Of a DNA stretch of 64,000 nt, positions 33,463 through 45,283 are shown piece after piece. The stretch lies in assembly GCF_041146795.1 (NCBI RefSeq), contig NC_135181.1, forward strand, positions 42,381,559 to 42,445,558, read 5' to 3'. The number at the start of each line of letters is the position of its first letter. Position 1 is the stretch's first letter. The position numbers were made by a program, and so were the translations under genes. The notes under the pieces were generated by a model that had not been told where the DNA came from, made no database searches, and was given only the letters and a program-made list of their open reading frames with translations. Source of the DNA: Maylandia zebra. Its lineage: Eukaryota > Chordata > Actinopteri > Cichliformes > Cichlidae.

Positions 33463-35067
33463 CAGTGGGGCAAAAAAGTATTTAGTCAGCCACCGATTGT
33501 GCAAGTTCCCCCACTTAAAATGATGACAGAGCTCAGTAATTTGCACCAGAGGTACACTTCAACTGTGAGAGACAGAATGTGAAAAAAAAAATCCATGAAT
33601 CCACATGGTAGGATTTGTAAAGAATTTATTCGTAAATTAGGGTGGAAAATAAGTATTTGGTCACCTCAAACAAGGAAAATCTCTGGCTCTCACAGACCTG
33701 TAACGTCTTCTGTAAGAAGCTTTTCTGTCCCCCACTCGTTACCTGTATGAATGGCACCTGTTTGAACTCATCATCTGTATAAAAGACACCTGTCCACAGC
33801 CTCAAACAGTCAGACTCCAAACTCCGCCATGGCCAAGACCAAAGAGCTTTCGAAGGACACCAGGAAAAGTATTGTAGACCTGCACCAGACTGGGAAGAGT
33901 GAATCTACAATAGGCAAGCAGCTTGGTGTGAAAAAATCAACTGTGGGAGCAATCATCAGAAAATGGAAGACATACAAGACCACTGATAATCTCCCTCGAT
34001 CTGGGGCTCCACGCAAGATCTCATCCCGTGGGGTCAAAATGATCATGAGAACGGTGAGCAAAGATCCCAGAACCACACGGGGGGACCTGGTGAATGACCT
34101 GCAGAGAGCTGGGACCAAAGTAACAAAGGTCATCATCAGTAACACACTACAACGGCAGGGAATCAAATCCCGCAGTGCCAGACGTGTTCCGCTGCTGAAG
34201 CCAGTGCATGTCCAGGCCCATCTGAAGTTTGCCAGAGAGCACATGGATGATACAGCAGAGGATTGGGAGAATGTCATGTGGTCAGATGAAACCAAAGTAG
34301 AACTTTTTGGTATAAACTCAACTCGTCGTGTTTGGAGGAAGAAGAATACTGAGTTGCATCCCAAGAACACCATACCTACTGTGAAGCATGGGGGTGGAAA
34401 CATCATGCTATGGGGCTGTTTTTCTGCCAAGGGGACAGGACGACTGATCCGTGTTAAGGACAGAATGAATGGGGCCATGTATCGTGAGATTTTGAGCCAA
34501 AACCTCCTTCCATCAGTGAGAACTTTGAAGATGAAACGAGGCTGGGTCTTCCAACATGACAATGATCCAAAACACACCGCCCGGGCAACAAAGGAGTGGC
34601 TCCGTAAGAAGCATTTGAAAGTCCTGGAATGGCCTAGCCAGTCTCCAGACCTCAACCCCATAGAAAATCTGTGGCGGGAGTTGAAAGTCCGTGTTGCTCG
34701 GCGACAGCCCCAAAACATCACTGCTCTCGAGAAGATCTGCATGGAGGAATGGGCCAAAATACCAGCTACTGTGTGTGCAAACCTGGTAAAGACCTATAGT
34801 AAATGTTTGACCTCTGTTATTGCCAACAAAGGTTATGTTACACAGTATTGAGTTGTATTTTTGTTATTGACCAAACACTTATTTTCCACCCTGATTTACG
34901 AATAAATTCTTTACAAATCCTACCATGTGGATTCATGCATTTTTTTTTCACATTCTGTCTCTCACAGTTGAAGTGTACCTCTGGTGCAAATTACTGACCT
35001 CTGTCATCATTTTAAGTGGGGGAACTTGCACAATCGGTGGCTGACTAAATACTTTTTTGCCCCACTG
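33463..35067 (+). mobile_element. Tc1/mariner element, copy 2
   Basis: 1605 bp with TA on both sides (33461-33462, 35068-35069) and the same roughly 200-bp IR/DR ends as the copy at 16276. Almost identical to it along its length, so the two inserted recently or derive from one young family. Confidence 0.96.
33829..34851 (+). CDS. Tc1 transposase (DD34E), copy 2
   Basis: 340 residues, colinear with the copy at 16641 and differing at six positions: T102I, R131H, I150M, C151W, H288R and K339Q. D153, D244 and E279 are all present. Having W151 before SDETK, it is closer to the family pattern than copy 1, so of the two it is the better candidate for an active transposase. Confidence 0.95.
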   Translation: MAKTKELSKDTRKSIVDLHQTGKSESTIGKQLGVKKSTVGAIIRKWKTYKTTDNLPRSGAPRKISSRGVKMIMRTVSKDPRTTRGDLVNDLQRAGTKVTKVIISNTLQRQGIKSRSARRVPLLKPVHVQAHLKFAREHMDDTAEDWENVMWSDETKVELFGINSTRRVWRKKNTELHPKNTIPTVKHGGGNIMLWGCFSAKGTGRLIRVKDRMNGAMYREILSQNLLPSVRTLKMKRGWVFQHDNDPKHTARATKEWLRKKHLKVLEWPSQSPDLNPIENLWRELKVRVARRQPQNITALEKICMEEWAKIPATVCANLVKTYSKCLTSVIANKGYVTQY

Positions 35068-35099
35068 TATGGTGCATTCAGGGGGCATAGGAAATCTCA

Positions 35100-35400
35100 T
35101 ACACAAACCTAACCCTGTTATACAATCCAAGTGCAGGCACTCATGGAGGTGCGAAGGAGGTTTATTGAAAAGTAAAACACAAGGTGAAAATGGCAAACGA
35201 GACTAAAGATAATCTGAACTGGGACAAACTAAACTACTAAACAGCAAACATGAACACGAACATGACGGAGGATGAATGGAGGCATAGGAAGGTGGACGGC
35301 AGGGAAAACACACGATGGATTCACAGGAGATTCATAGGAGAAAAACAGACAGACCAGTCACTAGAATGTGAGAAGACACGATTTAAATACATACAAATAT
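35100..35400 (-). repeat. LTR fragment
   Basis: Resembles the interior of the minus-strand LTR family (GGAGGTTTATTGAAAAGTAAAACAC gives AATAAA on the minus strand, followed by GGGACAAACTAAACTA-type sequence) but lacks TG..CA ends. Confidence 0.4.
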
Positions 35401-36243
35401 ATAAGTAAAACATTAACTCATGGTCTTATGAACGCTCTAGGTATTACAGGTACTGCACTACAGTGGTTTGTATCATATCTACCTAATAGACTCCAATTTG
35501 TGCATGTAAATGGAGAGTCCTCTTCACACACTGAGGTTAATTATGGAGTTCCACAGGGTTCAGTGTAGTGATGTTCGATTCGTGAACGAATCGTTCAATA
35601 CTCGAGAATCACTTTACTGACTCGTGAATCATGATTCACAAGCTCAACTGACTCACTGACTCATCCCTGTTGCTATTAGCAAACTAATTCCATTAGTAGA
35701 AATATATCTAGCTTATAATTAAAATTGTGGGGGGAAAAACAACAGCCAGTTTCATAACAAAAGCATTTCTGCTCTGAACTGGAAGAAAATAGCTCCTCGG
35801 TTCAGAGTAGCATCGCGCTGCTAACATGCTAACAACACATTTGAGCTACTCACCCCCTCGCTTCCTGTGCTGAATCGTAAGCATAAGCGAATCACTCAGG
35901 ACTCGCTCACCCCCTCCCTCCTGTGCTGAATCAAAGAGCGAACGAATCACTCAGGAGTCACTAACCCCCTCCCTCCTGTGCTGAATCATAGGCTGTGTCC
36001 CAATTCAGGGTCTGCACGATTGAAGTACGCATTTTAAGTGCGGTTACGTCACCGCCACGCGACGACGGCTGTCCCAATTCGAAGTGTACTTCAAATGCAT
36101 ACTCCAAATGCGCCGTCGATTTCCCCAAATATCAAGCGTGGTCCGGTGCACGCTTCGTGGTCCCATATATCCCACAATTCATAGCGCGGCGGTGGGTGTG
36201 GAGAATTTTGCCGCAAAATACGGCAGAAAGGAGCAGCCGAAGA

Positions 36244-36620
36244 AGTTTTTTTCCCCCCAAACTTTATTGAAATTATAAAGCGAACAGTCAGTCATTACAG
36301 TTCAGTTTGTACAGTAGACATACAAGGCAAATAAGAGTAACAATATACAGTACAATGAAATAAGAAGGATGAATAAATAAAGGAAAAAAAAAAGGGGGGG
36401 GGGGGGGGGTGACAGACTTCATAACAACTTTGTACTTGAAAGTTGTGACAGCTCATTCCTTAAACATTTCTGAATGAATTTCAATCAATGATAAACCTTT
36501 TTTATTGGAAGTTAATTTAAGAGAGTTTAAGTAATGTTTAATTTCAATCAAAAACAAATTAAATGATGGGGTTGAGTTTTGAAATTTACATTTATGTATA
36601 TGGAATTTCCCTAATAAGAT
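36244..36620 (-). mobile_element. Small retroposon inside the ISL2EU element
   Basis: A 377-bp insertion flanked by GGAGCAGCCGAAGA (36230-36243) and GGAGCGGCCGAAGA (36621-36634), a 14-bp duplication with one mismatch. On the minus strand it ends with AATAAAGTTTGG and an A-rich tail. It contains ten A followed by sixteen G (36384-36409). No frame recognised. Confidence 0.6.
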
Positions 36621-36732
36621 GGAGCGGCCGAAGAGTGAACTGTCAAAAGTGCTGAATATGACGTCACTTATTTATGTGCGAATGTTTAATAATTAAAGTC
36701 AGCCACAAACACAACAAGCTGAAAGTCAGTGA

Positions 36733-36805
36733 TATATGTATATATATGTATATATATGTGTGTATGTATATATATGTGTGTATATATATATATATATGTG
36801 TGTGT

Positions 36806-36838
<33 letters not shown>

Positions 36839-36869
36839 CTGTATATATATATATATACTGTATATATAT
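36733..36869. repeat. TA/TATG microsatellite
   Basis: Alternating TATATATG and TGTG/TATA units. Open frames of Tyr-Ile across it are artefacts. Confidence 0.95.
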
Positions 36870-37105
36870 CAGTGGTAACAGTGGTCCCCGTGGTAATCGG
36901 AGCACTAGGTGCGGTGACTCCCAAGCTAGGCGAGTTGCTCCAGCAGATCCCGGGAACAACATCGGAGATCTCTGTCCAGAAGAGCGCAGTCCTAGGAACA
37001 GCTAAGATACTGCAGGACCCTCAAGCTCCCAGGCCTCTGGTAGAGGACCCGAGCTTGAAGGATAAACCGCCCGCAGGGGCGTGCTGGGTGTTTTTTTTTC
37101 CATAA
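36870..37105 (+). mobile_element. LINE 3' end fragment (R4/RLE-type suspected)
   Basis: The frame encodes VVPVVIGALGAVTPKLGELL, then SEISVQKSAVLGTAKIL, and continues into a 3' end GGACCCGAGCTTGAAGGATAAACCGCCCGCAGGGGCG followed by a T run. I recognise this as the C-terminus and tail of a common fish LINE pol, possibly with a restriction-like endonuclease, but am not certain of the clade. A shorter piece of the same tail is at about 15990-16055. Confidence 0.45.
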
Positions 37106-37189
37106 TAATCTGACAATACTATAGGGCGCCATTTTCGGGGTCTACGAATCGAAACAACATACTGTGTTGGAACAACGACTACAAGAAAG

Positions 37190-38340
37190 ATGCTTAAAAG
37201 CAGCTCAAAAGAGAATGAACTGTATAGAGACCAATTTCGAAGCGGCGGTACTTGCAGAAAATAGCCTGCATTGGAAATGTGGACCCGTATGAAATACGGC
37301 CGTGGAGTAGAAACCCTGAAGACCAACCGCTATTGACGTAGCCTGACATATTTTCGTACCTTGTCTGTGGAGTCAGCGCCTACAAGTCGTCATTCAAACA
37401 AAGGTAAGTCAGCTCGAGTACTGCGAGTGAAATGCGTTTGATTTCCTTGCAAACATTCAGATTAGTGCAGCATAAATTCATTCATGAGGGGAAATTACAG
37501 TGAGAACATGTGGAGGCTGTTAGGTGAATAACATAGTGAGTTCAGTGCATTGATGAGACACTGTCCTGAAGGATTTAGTTATTCTTTATGGTTAAAGAAA
37601 TTGCACTAATTTATTCATATTTATTATAAATAATCCTAATTATACATCTTGCTTCCATGTTTGTATCCTGTGTCACTAAAAATACATTTTAGTTTAGTTT
37701 TATACATTGATTAATGACCTGCAGAATCTCCTTATCATATTAAGTGATTCCTAATTGTCACTTTATGCTTTCTCCATCTTGAAAGTGATTACATCCTTGC
37801 ATTACATACTTTAGGTTCATTTTCTGCAGGCAGGTTTCTGACAGAGAACAGGCAGATTTACACTATAACATGCAGCGTTCTATAGATGGACACATAAAGA
37901 AATGAAAAATTACACGTATGTGCTAACTTTCTAAACACTTTGTAACATTTATGATAAAGTAGATTAAACACATTTGTGTCGGCCTTGGCTCATAGTTCTT
38001 GTCTTTAAATGAACTTTGTCTGTGTGTGTTTCAGGTCCTGCACTCTCAAAGACTGAATGAACCAGCATTGCAGCCATGGGTCACTGTGAGCATCACAGGG
38101 AAGGTTGAAGACGCCCGCTGCACCTGCATGGACGGAGTCGTGGGGACCTGCAGCCACGTCACTGCTCTTCTGTTATGTAGAAGCAACAGTGCTGATCTGT
38201 GGCACAAGGACTGTTACAGATGAACCTGCATACTGGGTTTTGCTGAGTAATATGACCAAGATACAGCCAGAGGTTGGCCATAAGATAGACTTCTCCTCTT
38301 CAGCTGCCCAAAAAAAGGCTCTTGATCAAAACATAAACAG
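37190..38340 (+). pseudogene. SWIM/YqaJ-type gene remnant of the ISL2EU element
   Basis: Two exon-like blocks. Block 1 (about 37230-37403) encodes IACIGNVDPYEIRPWSRNPE and FSYLVCGVSAYKSSFKQ around an in-frame TAG and ends at a consensus donor GTAAGT. Block 2 begins after TTTCAG (38034) and encodes a SWIM zinc finger, CTCMDGVVGTCSH (CxCx8CxH), followed after a one-base frameshift by PAYWVLLSNM, as in YqaJ-linked transposon proteins. The nuclease core downstream is lost, replaced by a TA repeat and LINEs. In ISL2EU elements the YqaJ protein accompanies the transposase. Confidence 0.65.
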
Positions 38341-38357
38341 ACCATCTGTAGTGACAG

Positions 38358-38370
38358 ATATATATACATA

Positions 38371-38439
<69 letters not shown>
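38358..38439. repeat. TA microsatellite
   Basis: About 80 bp of nearly pure TA. Confidence 0.95.
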
Positions 38440-38441
<2 letters not shown>

Positions 38442-38529
38442 TGGGTGAATGTGCAGTAGTAGCAGCAAGCAGGTGAATTCTGTACATTAATATGAATGGA
38501 CATCTGACTATTTTACAGGATAGACAACA

Positions 38530-41500
38530 TAAACATATTTAAAATTAAAGGAATTGAAATGTACATTGTGCCTTGGTTTAGAGTGTCTGGAAGAGAGTCC
38601 TGTCTCAGTCAATTATAGATGATGTGAGAGGGCGGGTGTGTGTGTTTAGGGCACGGATGGCTTGGGGATAGAAGCTCCTCTTGAGTCTCTCTGTCCTTGC
38701 CCGGAAGATGCGGAACCTTCTACCAGATTGCAGAAGTTGGAACAGTTTGTTGCCAGGATGGGACGGGTCCTTCAGTATCTGCGCTGCTCTAGTCCGGCAT
38801 CTCCTGGTGTAGGTGTCCTGAAGCGGGGGGAGAGCAATCCTGCAGCAGTGTTCTGCTGTACGGATCACTCTCTGGAGAGCTTTTTGGTCCTTCACACAGC
38901 TGTTCCCAAACCACAATGTCATGTTCTGTGTGAGGATGCTCTCCACAGCGCCTGTATAGAAAATCCTGAGGATCTTTGGAGAGACCCTGAACTTCCTCAG
39001 TTGTCGTAGGTGATACAGGCGCTGCCTAGCCTTTTTGGTCTGGACCTGAATGTGGGCAGCCCATGTCAGGCCTGAGGAGATGTGGACACCAAGATACTTG
39101 AAGGACTGCACCCTCTCCACTGGAGCTCCATTGATGATAATGGGCTTGTAGTCTCTGTGCTGACCTCTTCTGAAGTCCACCACCAGCTCCTTGGTCTTGC
39201 TGACGTTCAGCTGGAGGTGGTTGTCCTGGCACCATGATGCCAGATTCTTCACTTCATCCATGTAGGCCGTCTCATCGTTGTTGGAGATGGCACCCAACAC
39301 CACTGTGTCGTCAGCAAACTTCACAATGGTGTTGGAGCCATGGGTGGCCACACAGTCTGAAGTGTAGAGGGAGTAGAGCAGTGGCGAGAGGACACATCCC
39401 TGAGGTGCTCCTCTGTTGATGGTGATGCTGTTAGAGACGCATCTACTAACTTGGTCTTAAACACCAAAAAGACCAAGGAGATCATTGTAGATTTCCGGAA
39501 GAGGGGTCATAACAACCATCTGCCTCTCTTCATTGGCAGTGAGGCGGTGGAGAGGGTGAGCAGTTTTAAATTCTTGGGGGTAACTGTGACCGAGGACCTG
39601 TCCTGGGGCAACCATATCACCTCAGTTGCACGGAAGGCCCAACAGCGCCTCTACTACCTGAGGAGACTGCGGAGCGCACACATTCCCAGATCTCTGATGT
39701 TGAACTTCTACAACTGTGCCATCAGCAGCGTTCTGACGTATGGATTTCTAGTGTGGTTCCCCAGCTGCACCAAGGTCGATCAGCAAGCACTCCAGCGGGT
39801 GGTGAAAGAAGCTGGCAGAATTATTGGAACAAGTCTGCCAGAGATCAGTAATATCTTCCCCACTCGCTGTCTGAGGAGGGTGCACAGTATCCTGCGGGAC
39901 CAACATCACCCTGCGCGCCACCTTTTCCATCTGCTGCCCTCAGGGAGAAGGTACAGGTCTATACAGGCCAGAACATCCAGACTGGCCAACAGCCTGTATC
40001 CACAGGCTGTGAGGCTCCTGAACTCTCTGCCCCCCTCTCACGGACAATAACCATATCCAACTTCTTAATAGCAATGAACTGGTCTGCATTGGTGCATCAT
40101 ATCTTTATTCTCTTCCCCCTCCTGCCCCCCCCCCCCCCCCCCCCCCCTCTTTCTTAAATAGATAACTATCATATCTGATATCATATCTCACAGTACAATA
40201 ATATTGAATGGGTTGCATTGTTGTATTTTGTCATGTTTCTCAGGTCTTTGTCTGAATTTCTACGAACATTATTGCTAAGGATTGTCTTATTGCATTGGAG
40301 TCACACTGGGTTAAATATGTACACTTGGGTTTTAAGGGGTATTTATTATTTTCTTCTTTTTTTGGGTTGTATGGAAGCCCCAAACGCAATTTCATTGTTC
40401 TTGACAGTGACAATAAATAAATACTATACTACTACTACTACTACCCACCCTCACCACCTGAGTTCTGCCAGTGAGGAAGTCCAACACCCATGCACACAGA
40501 CGGCTGTTAAGTCCCAGATCCCTGAGCTTTGTGAACAGTCTGCAGGGCACTATTGTGTTAAACGCTGAACTGTAATCAACAAACAGCATTCGCACATAGT
40601 TACCCTGTTTCTTGTCCACGTGGCTGAGAGTGGTGTGTAGGACGTGGGCGATGGCATCCTCTGTGGATCTGTTGGATCTGTAGGCAAACTGCAGCGGATC
40701 TGTGGTGTCTGGGATGGAGGAGGAGATGATGTTCTTCAGCAGCCTCTCAAACACCTTCATTACTACCGAGGTCAGTGCAACTGGCTGGTAATCGTTCAGG
40801 GATGAGGGTTTGCTGTTCTTGGGCACAGGGATGATGGTGGATCTTTTGAAGCATGTGGGGACCACAGACTTCGCCAGGGACTCGTTGAAGATGTAAGTGA
40901 ACACACCTGCTAGCTGGTCAGCACAGCAGCGCAGCAGACAGCCGGTGATGCCGTCTGGCCCCGCCGCTTTCCTTGTGTTCACTCTCCTCAGTGCCGCTCG
41001 GACGTCATGCTCCGCGATGCTGGTCACCGGTCTCTCGCTGATGACGTCACTGTCCTCGGTAGTCAGGCGGTAGATAGCATTAGCCGCCTGGCTAACCTCG
41101 AAACGGGCGTAGAACCGATTCAGCTCGTTGGTGAATGCAGAGTCAGCGTTGATCAGCGCAGTGTCCCTGGTTTTGTAGTCCGTAATGGTGCGTAGTCCGT
41201 GCCACATACTCCGTGTGTCGCCCTGGTGGAAGCGGGACTCCACACGTTCCCGGTACCGGCGTTTGGCATCTCTCACCGCGCGCCGCACGCCGTATGAGGC
41301 CGCTTTGTAGGCGCTCATATCGCCAGTGGCGAGACCCGCATTGTAGGAGGCGGTCCTGGCGTTCACTGCAGTGCGGATCGATCTGTCCATCCACGGTTTC
41401 TGGTTTGGGAATGTGGTGACTCTCGCAGTGGGGATAATCTCCTCCGCTAGCATATTGACGAAGCATACTGCTACTTCCGTAAACTCGTTGATGTCGACTG

Positions 41501-42195
41501 CGCATGCTCTGAACATGTCCCAGTCGACATCGTTGAGTGCGTCCTGTAGCGTAGCTTCTGATTGGGCAGTCCACCGTTTTACCTCCCTCGTGGTTACTTC
41601 TTCCCTCCGTATGCTTTGTTTATACTGGGGGATGAGGAAGATGGCGTTGTGGTCAGACTTCCCAAAAGCTGGGTGTGAGACAGCTTTGTAGCCCTGCTTG
41701 TATGGCGTGTAGCAGTGATCCAAAATCCGATCCCCTCTCGTTGGACACGAGACATGCTGGTAAAAGTTTGGCATGACTTGTCTGAGGTTCGCTTTGTTAA
41801 AGTCTCCTGCTACAATGAGGGCTGCGCCCGGGTCCTTGTTTTGAAGCGAGCTCAGCACATCATGTAATTCGGACAAAGCCATACCTGTGTCCGCTTGGGG
41901 TGGGATGTAGACCGCCGTGGCGATGACCGAGGTGAACTCACGGGGCAGATAGAAAGGGCGGCACTTAATGCTCAGGAACTCCAGATGTGGCGAGCAGCCG
42001 CTGGAGTAGAAATGCTCCTGGCATCACACCACTTTCTGTTTACCATGAAACACACTCCTCCACCTTTGGTTTTGTTCGACTCTGCCATTCTGTCCGCGCG
42101 GAGCACAAAGAATGAATCCGACGGAGTTACGGCCTGGTCCGGCACGGTGGGGGTCAGCCATGTCTCCGTGAAACATAGAAGGTAGTTCTGCAAAA
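38530..42195 (-). mobile_element. Rex1-like LINE, long minus-strand copy
   Basis: Reads on the minus strand from about 42195 to 38530. It encodes an endonuclease end (VAGDFNKANLRQ, SDHNAIFLI), the linker, RT (PDGITGCLLR, VDYSSAFNTIVP, then FADDTVVLGAI) and the C-terminal RT thumb (LWFGNSCVKDQKALQRVIRTA). There is a frameshift near 42000 and the copy is interrupted between about 39444 and 40443 by another LINE on the opposite strand. The FSSAFNT-type motif is the classic Rex1 signature. 5' truncated. Confidence 0.85.
39444..40443 (+). mobile_element. Rex1-like LINE, 5'-truncated, nested
   Basis: Plus-strand insertion into the minus-strand LINE. 39451-40050 encodes a clean RT C-terminus (TKKTKEIIVDFRK, VERVSSFKFLGV, LPSGRRYRSIQARTSRL). 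The 3' UTR carries 23 consecutive C (40125-40147) and ends in AATAAATA and an (ACT)n tail at about 40420-40443. The host LINE frame resumes directly after it. Confidence 0.8.
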
Positions 42196-42297
42196 TCACT
42201 CAGTAGGATGTTTGTTCTAATTTGCTATGACCTCAGAGCGCATCGAAAATAAAACTAATAGGCTATAAAGAGTGATATGAACATATTTAGAACTTAC

Positions 42298-42535
42298 TGG
42301 AATGAAAATGTCTGGAGCACCAACAGATATCTGGAGATGGGAGAGAACTGCACGTCAGCTCGTCTCACAGCTGCTATCCAGGCTAGACGCCTTCGTTTGC
42401 TAACATCGATACACGAGCTGCCTCGTGTTGCTTCCAGGTTGGGAAAGAATGAAAAGATAAACAATTTTCAAGCTTATTCTCTTGCCGGTCGTGTGATCGA
42501 ACATTGCAGCCGACCACACGGCAAATACGAACCAT
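42298..42535 (-). pseudogene. THAP-domain exon of the ISL2EU transposase, broken
   Basis: From ATG at 42535 the minus strand encodes VRICRVVGCNVRS, then LSFHSFPTWKQHE, the first half of a THAP C2CH finger. It then needs two frame changes to reach the RRLAWIAAVRRADV and CSRHFHS parts, and ends at a donor GTAAGT (42297-42292). THAP fingers bind the transposon ends. The orientation is opposite to the SWIM/YqaJ gene. Confidence 0.6.
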
Positions 42536-43296
42536 GGCTGTTGTGTGTGCCTTCGCTCCCTTTTCACTTGCGCTAGACCCCCAAAATGGCGGATCGGGCC
42601 AAAATCCTTTCCACGCCCACCCCCGTGACATCACGCTCCAAAGCCCTATAATATTGGCCATATTATATTTACAATACCACAGTGAGATGACTTTAGTCTC
42701 ATGAACAACATTAACTAATTGTTATTTACTAACTAATCTTAAATGACTGTTCAGCACAGAAATGAACCCCAACAATCATGTTTCACAGTCCCGTGGTCTC
42801 AGCCTCAGATACTCAACTAAAGTGATGTCATGACAAAAATGAATGACCAACAAAACATTTTTCTCCTTCATTTCTGTCAATCAAAGCTGTATGTAACGTG
42901 TCTCGCGGTTAGTATCATGGTTACTAGGCAACCTGAACAGCGTGACGAAGCGTATACCGTCCCATTTCACAAGCCTCTCACTTCCGCACTTCTCGTACTT
43001 ATAGTACGCACCGTACGTAGTACGCGTAGTGCGCGTACTTCAAGCGTGCAGACCCTGAATTGGGACACAGCCATAGAGCGAGCAAACGAATCACTCACTC
43101 ACTCCCTCCCTCCTGGCTCACAGCTTCTTCTTCTTCTTGGTTGGCAACCAATGTTAAGGCGCATTACCGCCCCCTGGCTCACAGCGCAGTGGACATTTAG
43201 ATGAGAAAATATATATTTAACACACTTAAGGAAAATACTAATAAAATACAAATAAACAAAATAAATGTTTATTAAGCAATTTTGATAGGAAATTGT
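42536..43296. other. Right part of ISL2EU element and hAT sequence
   Basis: Non-coding. The ISL2EU right inverted repeat lies at about 43045-43072, then native hAT sequence runs up to the LTR element. Around 42990-43045 there is CG-rich alternating sequence (GTACGTAGTACGCGTAGTGCGCGTAC) that can form short hairpins. Confidence 0.5.
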
Positions 43297-43826
43297 TGTC
43301 ACGGCTGGTGGAGTGAGCCGTGTGGAGTGGAGGAAAAGGAGGACCCAAGATGCAGCAAACTGATGATACGAGTGACGTTTATTTACAGGGTGGTAGTGGC
43401 AAAAACAGGCAATGAAGCATGAGTAATTACAAAGGGAAACCTAAACTGGGAGAAACTAAGTGACAAACCTGGGACCATACCAAAAGGGTGCAGGGCAGAG
43501 AGACGCAGAGACAGGAACACCATAGAACGCAGAGACACACGGATGAATGCAGACGAACCGACAACGAACACAGTTGTCACCCACTAAATATACACACACA
43601 AGGTAATCAGGTAATCACACACAGGAGGGAAGAACAGCTGATCTGAATACACATGATGACTGGAGGACACAAGCTGAACACAATGACAACAGACACAGAC
43701 TTTCAGAACAAAACAGGAAATCTAGAACCCGAACCGGACACAAGGGGGGAGGACACAGAATAACTAGAACAGAGGGAAATAATCACAAAACACAAAACGC
43801 TGGGTCAACGACCCAGGACCATGACA
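43297..43826 (-). repeat. 3' LTR (minus orientation)
   Basis: 530 bp. AATAAA on the minus strand lies near 43378-43383. It matches 47251-47312 plus 48793-49261 with a few substitutions. Confidence 0.85.
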
Positions 43827-45283
43827 GTACCCCCCCCTCCAAGGGCTGGCTCCAGACAGCCCAAAACAAAAACAGACGACCAACCCAGGGCGGGCGGCGG
43901 GGGCCCAGGACGGAGGGACCAACACGAACAAAACAAGCTCCAGCGAACTGAGGGAATTGTCCAAAACAAAAACACACATGCTGGAGCACGAGAACAAAAC
44001 ACAGTTCAGGAGGCCGGCCCGGAGGCTGACAACTCAGAAGTCCAGGACAGTTCATCTTCTGAGGCCGGCCACGTCGGCGACACAGCTCCGAAAGCCGACC
44101 GAGCGGAAGGCAGCGGTGGCGGAGCGGAGGCAGTTCAGGGGGCCGACCGTGCACACGGCAGCGGCGGCGACGGGGAAACCGTTCAGGCGGCCGACCATGC
44201 GGACAGCAACGGCGGCGACGAGGAAACCGTTCAGGCGGCCGACCGTGCAGACAGCAACGGCGGCGATGACACAAGTCTGGAGGCCGACCGCGCGGAAGGC
44301 AGCGGCGGCATCTAGGAGGTCGTCCATATTGACGATGACGCTCCACCAGCGGCCTGGCAGATGACCGCCGATGTCGAGGCGGTAGTTCGGGACCCGAAGG
44401 TGGCGTGGCCGTCGCAGCACCAGACGAGACCGAAGCAGAGGCTGGACCAGGCGAGGCCGAAGCAGAGGCTGGACCAGGCGAAGCTGAAGCCGATGCCGAA
44501 GCCGGGCCAGGCGAAGCTGAAGCTGATGCCGAAGCCGGGCCAGGCAAAGCTGAAGCTGATGCCGAAGCCGGGCCAGGCGAGGCAGATGATGATGCTGCAG
44601 CCGGGCCAGGCGAGGCAGATGATGATGCTGCAGCCGGGCCAGGCGAGGCAGATGATGATGTTGCAGCAGGGGGCTGGACGGGCTCCTCGGGCCCTCCAGC
44701 TGACGAGTCTTGGGGCTGGACGGGCTCCACGGGCTCCTCGGGCCCCCCCAGGAGGCGAAGCAGGAGGCTGGACGGGCTCCTCGGGCCCCCCAGCGAAAAC
44801 AGTCTCTGGACCAGTGGGCACCGGGGCCCCTGGAACATACAGGTCAGAACCAGTAGGCGCGCGGGCCTCTGGCAGGCACGGGTCAGAACCAGCAGGCGCG
44901 CGGGCCTCTGGCAGGCACAGTTCAGAACCAGCAGGCGCACGGGCCTCTGGCAGGCACGGGTCAGAACCAGCAGGCGCGCGGGCCTCCGGCAGGAACGGGT
45001 CAGAACCAGCAGGCGCACGGGCCTCCGGCAGGAACGGGTCAGCACCAGCAGGCGCACGGGCCTCTGGCAGGAACGGGTCAGAACCAGCAGGCGCACGGGC
45101 CTCTGGCAAACACAAGGCAGACTGCAGCTGCACGGAGCATTGACTCAGCTCAGGCAGCGACAGCCGGATGCAGTCCTCAGCTGGCTTCTTAACTTCCAGG
45201 GGTCCAGAGTCGATCAGGGGCTGGAACCCAGCCTCTGGGGAGGCCCTGGAGTGCGTCACAGTCTCTGTACTGGCCAGCTGTTA
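43827..45283 (-). CDS. Proline/arginine-rich repeat frame of the LTR element
   Basis: On the minus strand two long frames stay open here (45096-43783 and 45259-44312). They consist of repeats: a 13-residue unit LPEARAPAGSDPF (or LVLTRSCQRPVRL in the other frame), an 11-residue SPGPASASAS-type unit and a GRPPERFPRRRRC-type unit. I do not recognise a folded domain. The frame looks like the distal part of the element's own gene, cut off from its beginning (46835-47233) by the LINE at 45284-46556. Which frame is translated cannot be decided by eye. Confidence 0.35.
44842..45110. repeat. 39-bp coding minisatellite
   Basis: Six full and two partial copies of a 39-bp unit (GGCGCACGGGCCTCTGGCAG plus 19 bases), 13 codons per unit on either strand. 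Variants differ by single bases. A second array of 30-33-bp units (GGCCAGGCGAGGCAGATGATG...) covers about 44440-44665. Confidence 0.9.

Larger units (their letters stand above)
35991..43072. mobile_element. ISL2EU-like DNA transposon, degenerate and nested
   Basis: Terminal inverted repeats start GGCTGTGTCCCAATTCAGGG (35991) and end with its complement (43072), flanked by ATA (or AT). Inside are remnants of both ISL2EU proteins: a SWIM/YqaJ gene on the plus strand (37190-38340) and a THAP-domain gene on the minus strand (42298-42535), converging on each other. Most of the interior has been replaced by LINEs. Both genes have stops or frameshifts, so the element is dead. Confidence 0.7.

Noticed and set aside
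36664-37105. Tyr/Ile-repeat frames
   Set aside because: Translation of a TA/TATG microsatellite.
44842-45110. Possible CRISPR-like array (39-bp units)
   Set aside because: The units are contiguous without spacers, in a vertebrate LTR element; it is a coding minisatellite.
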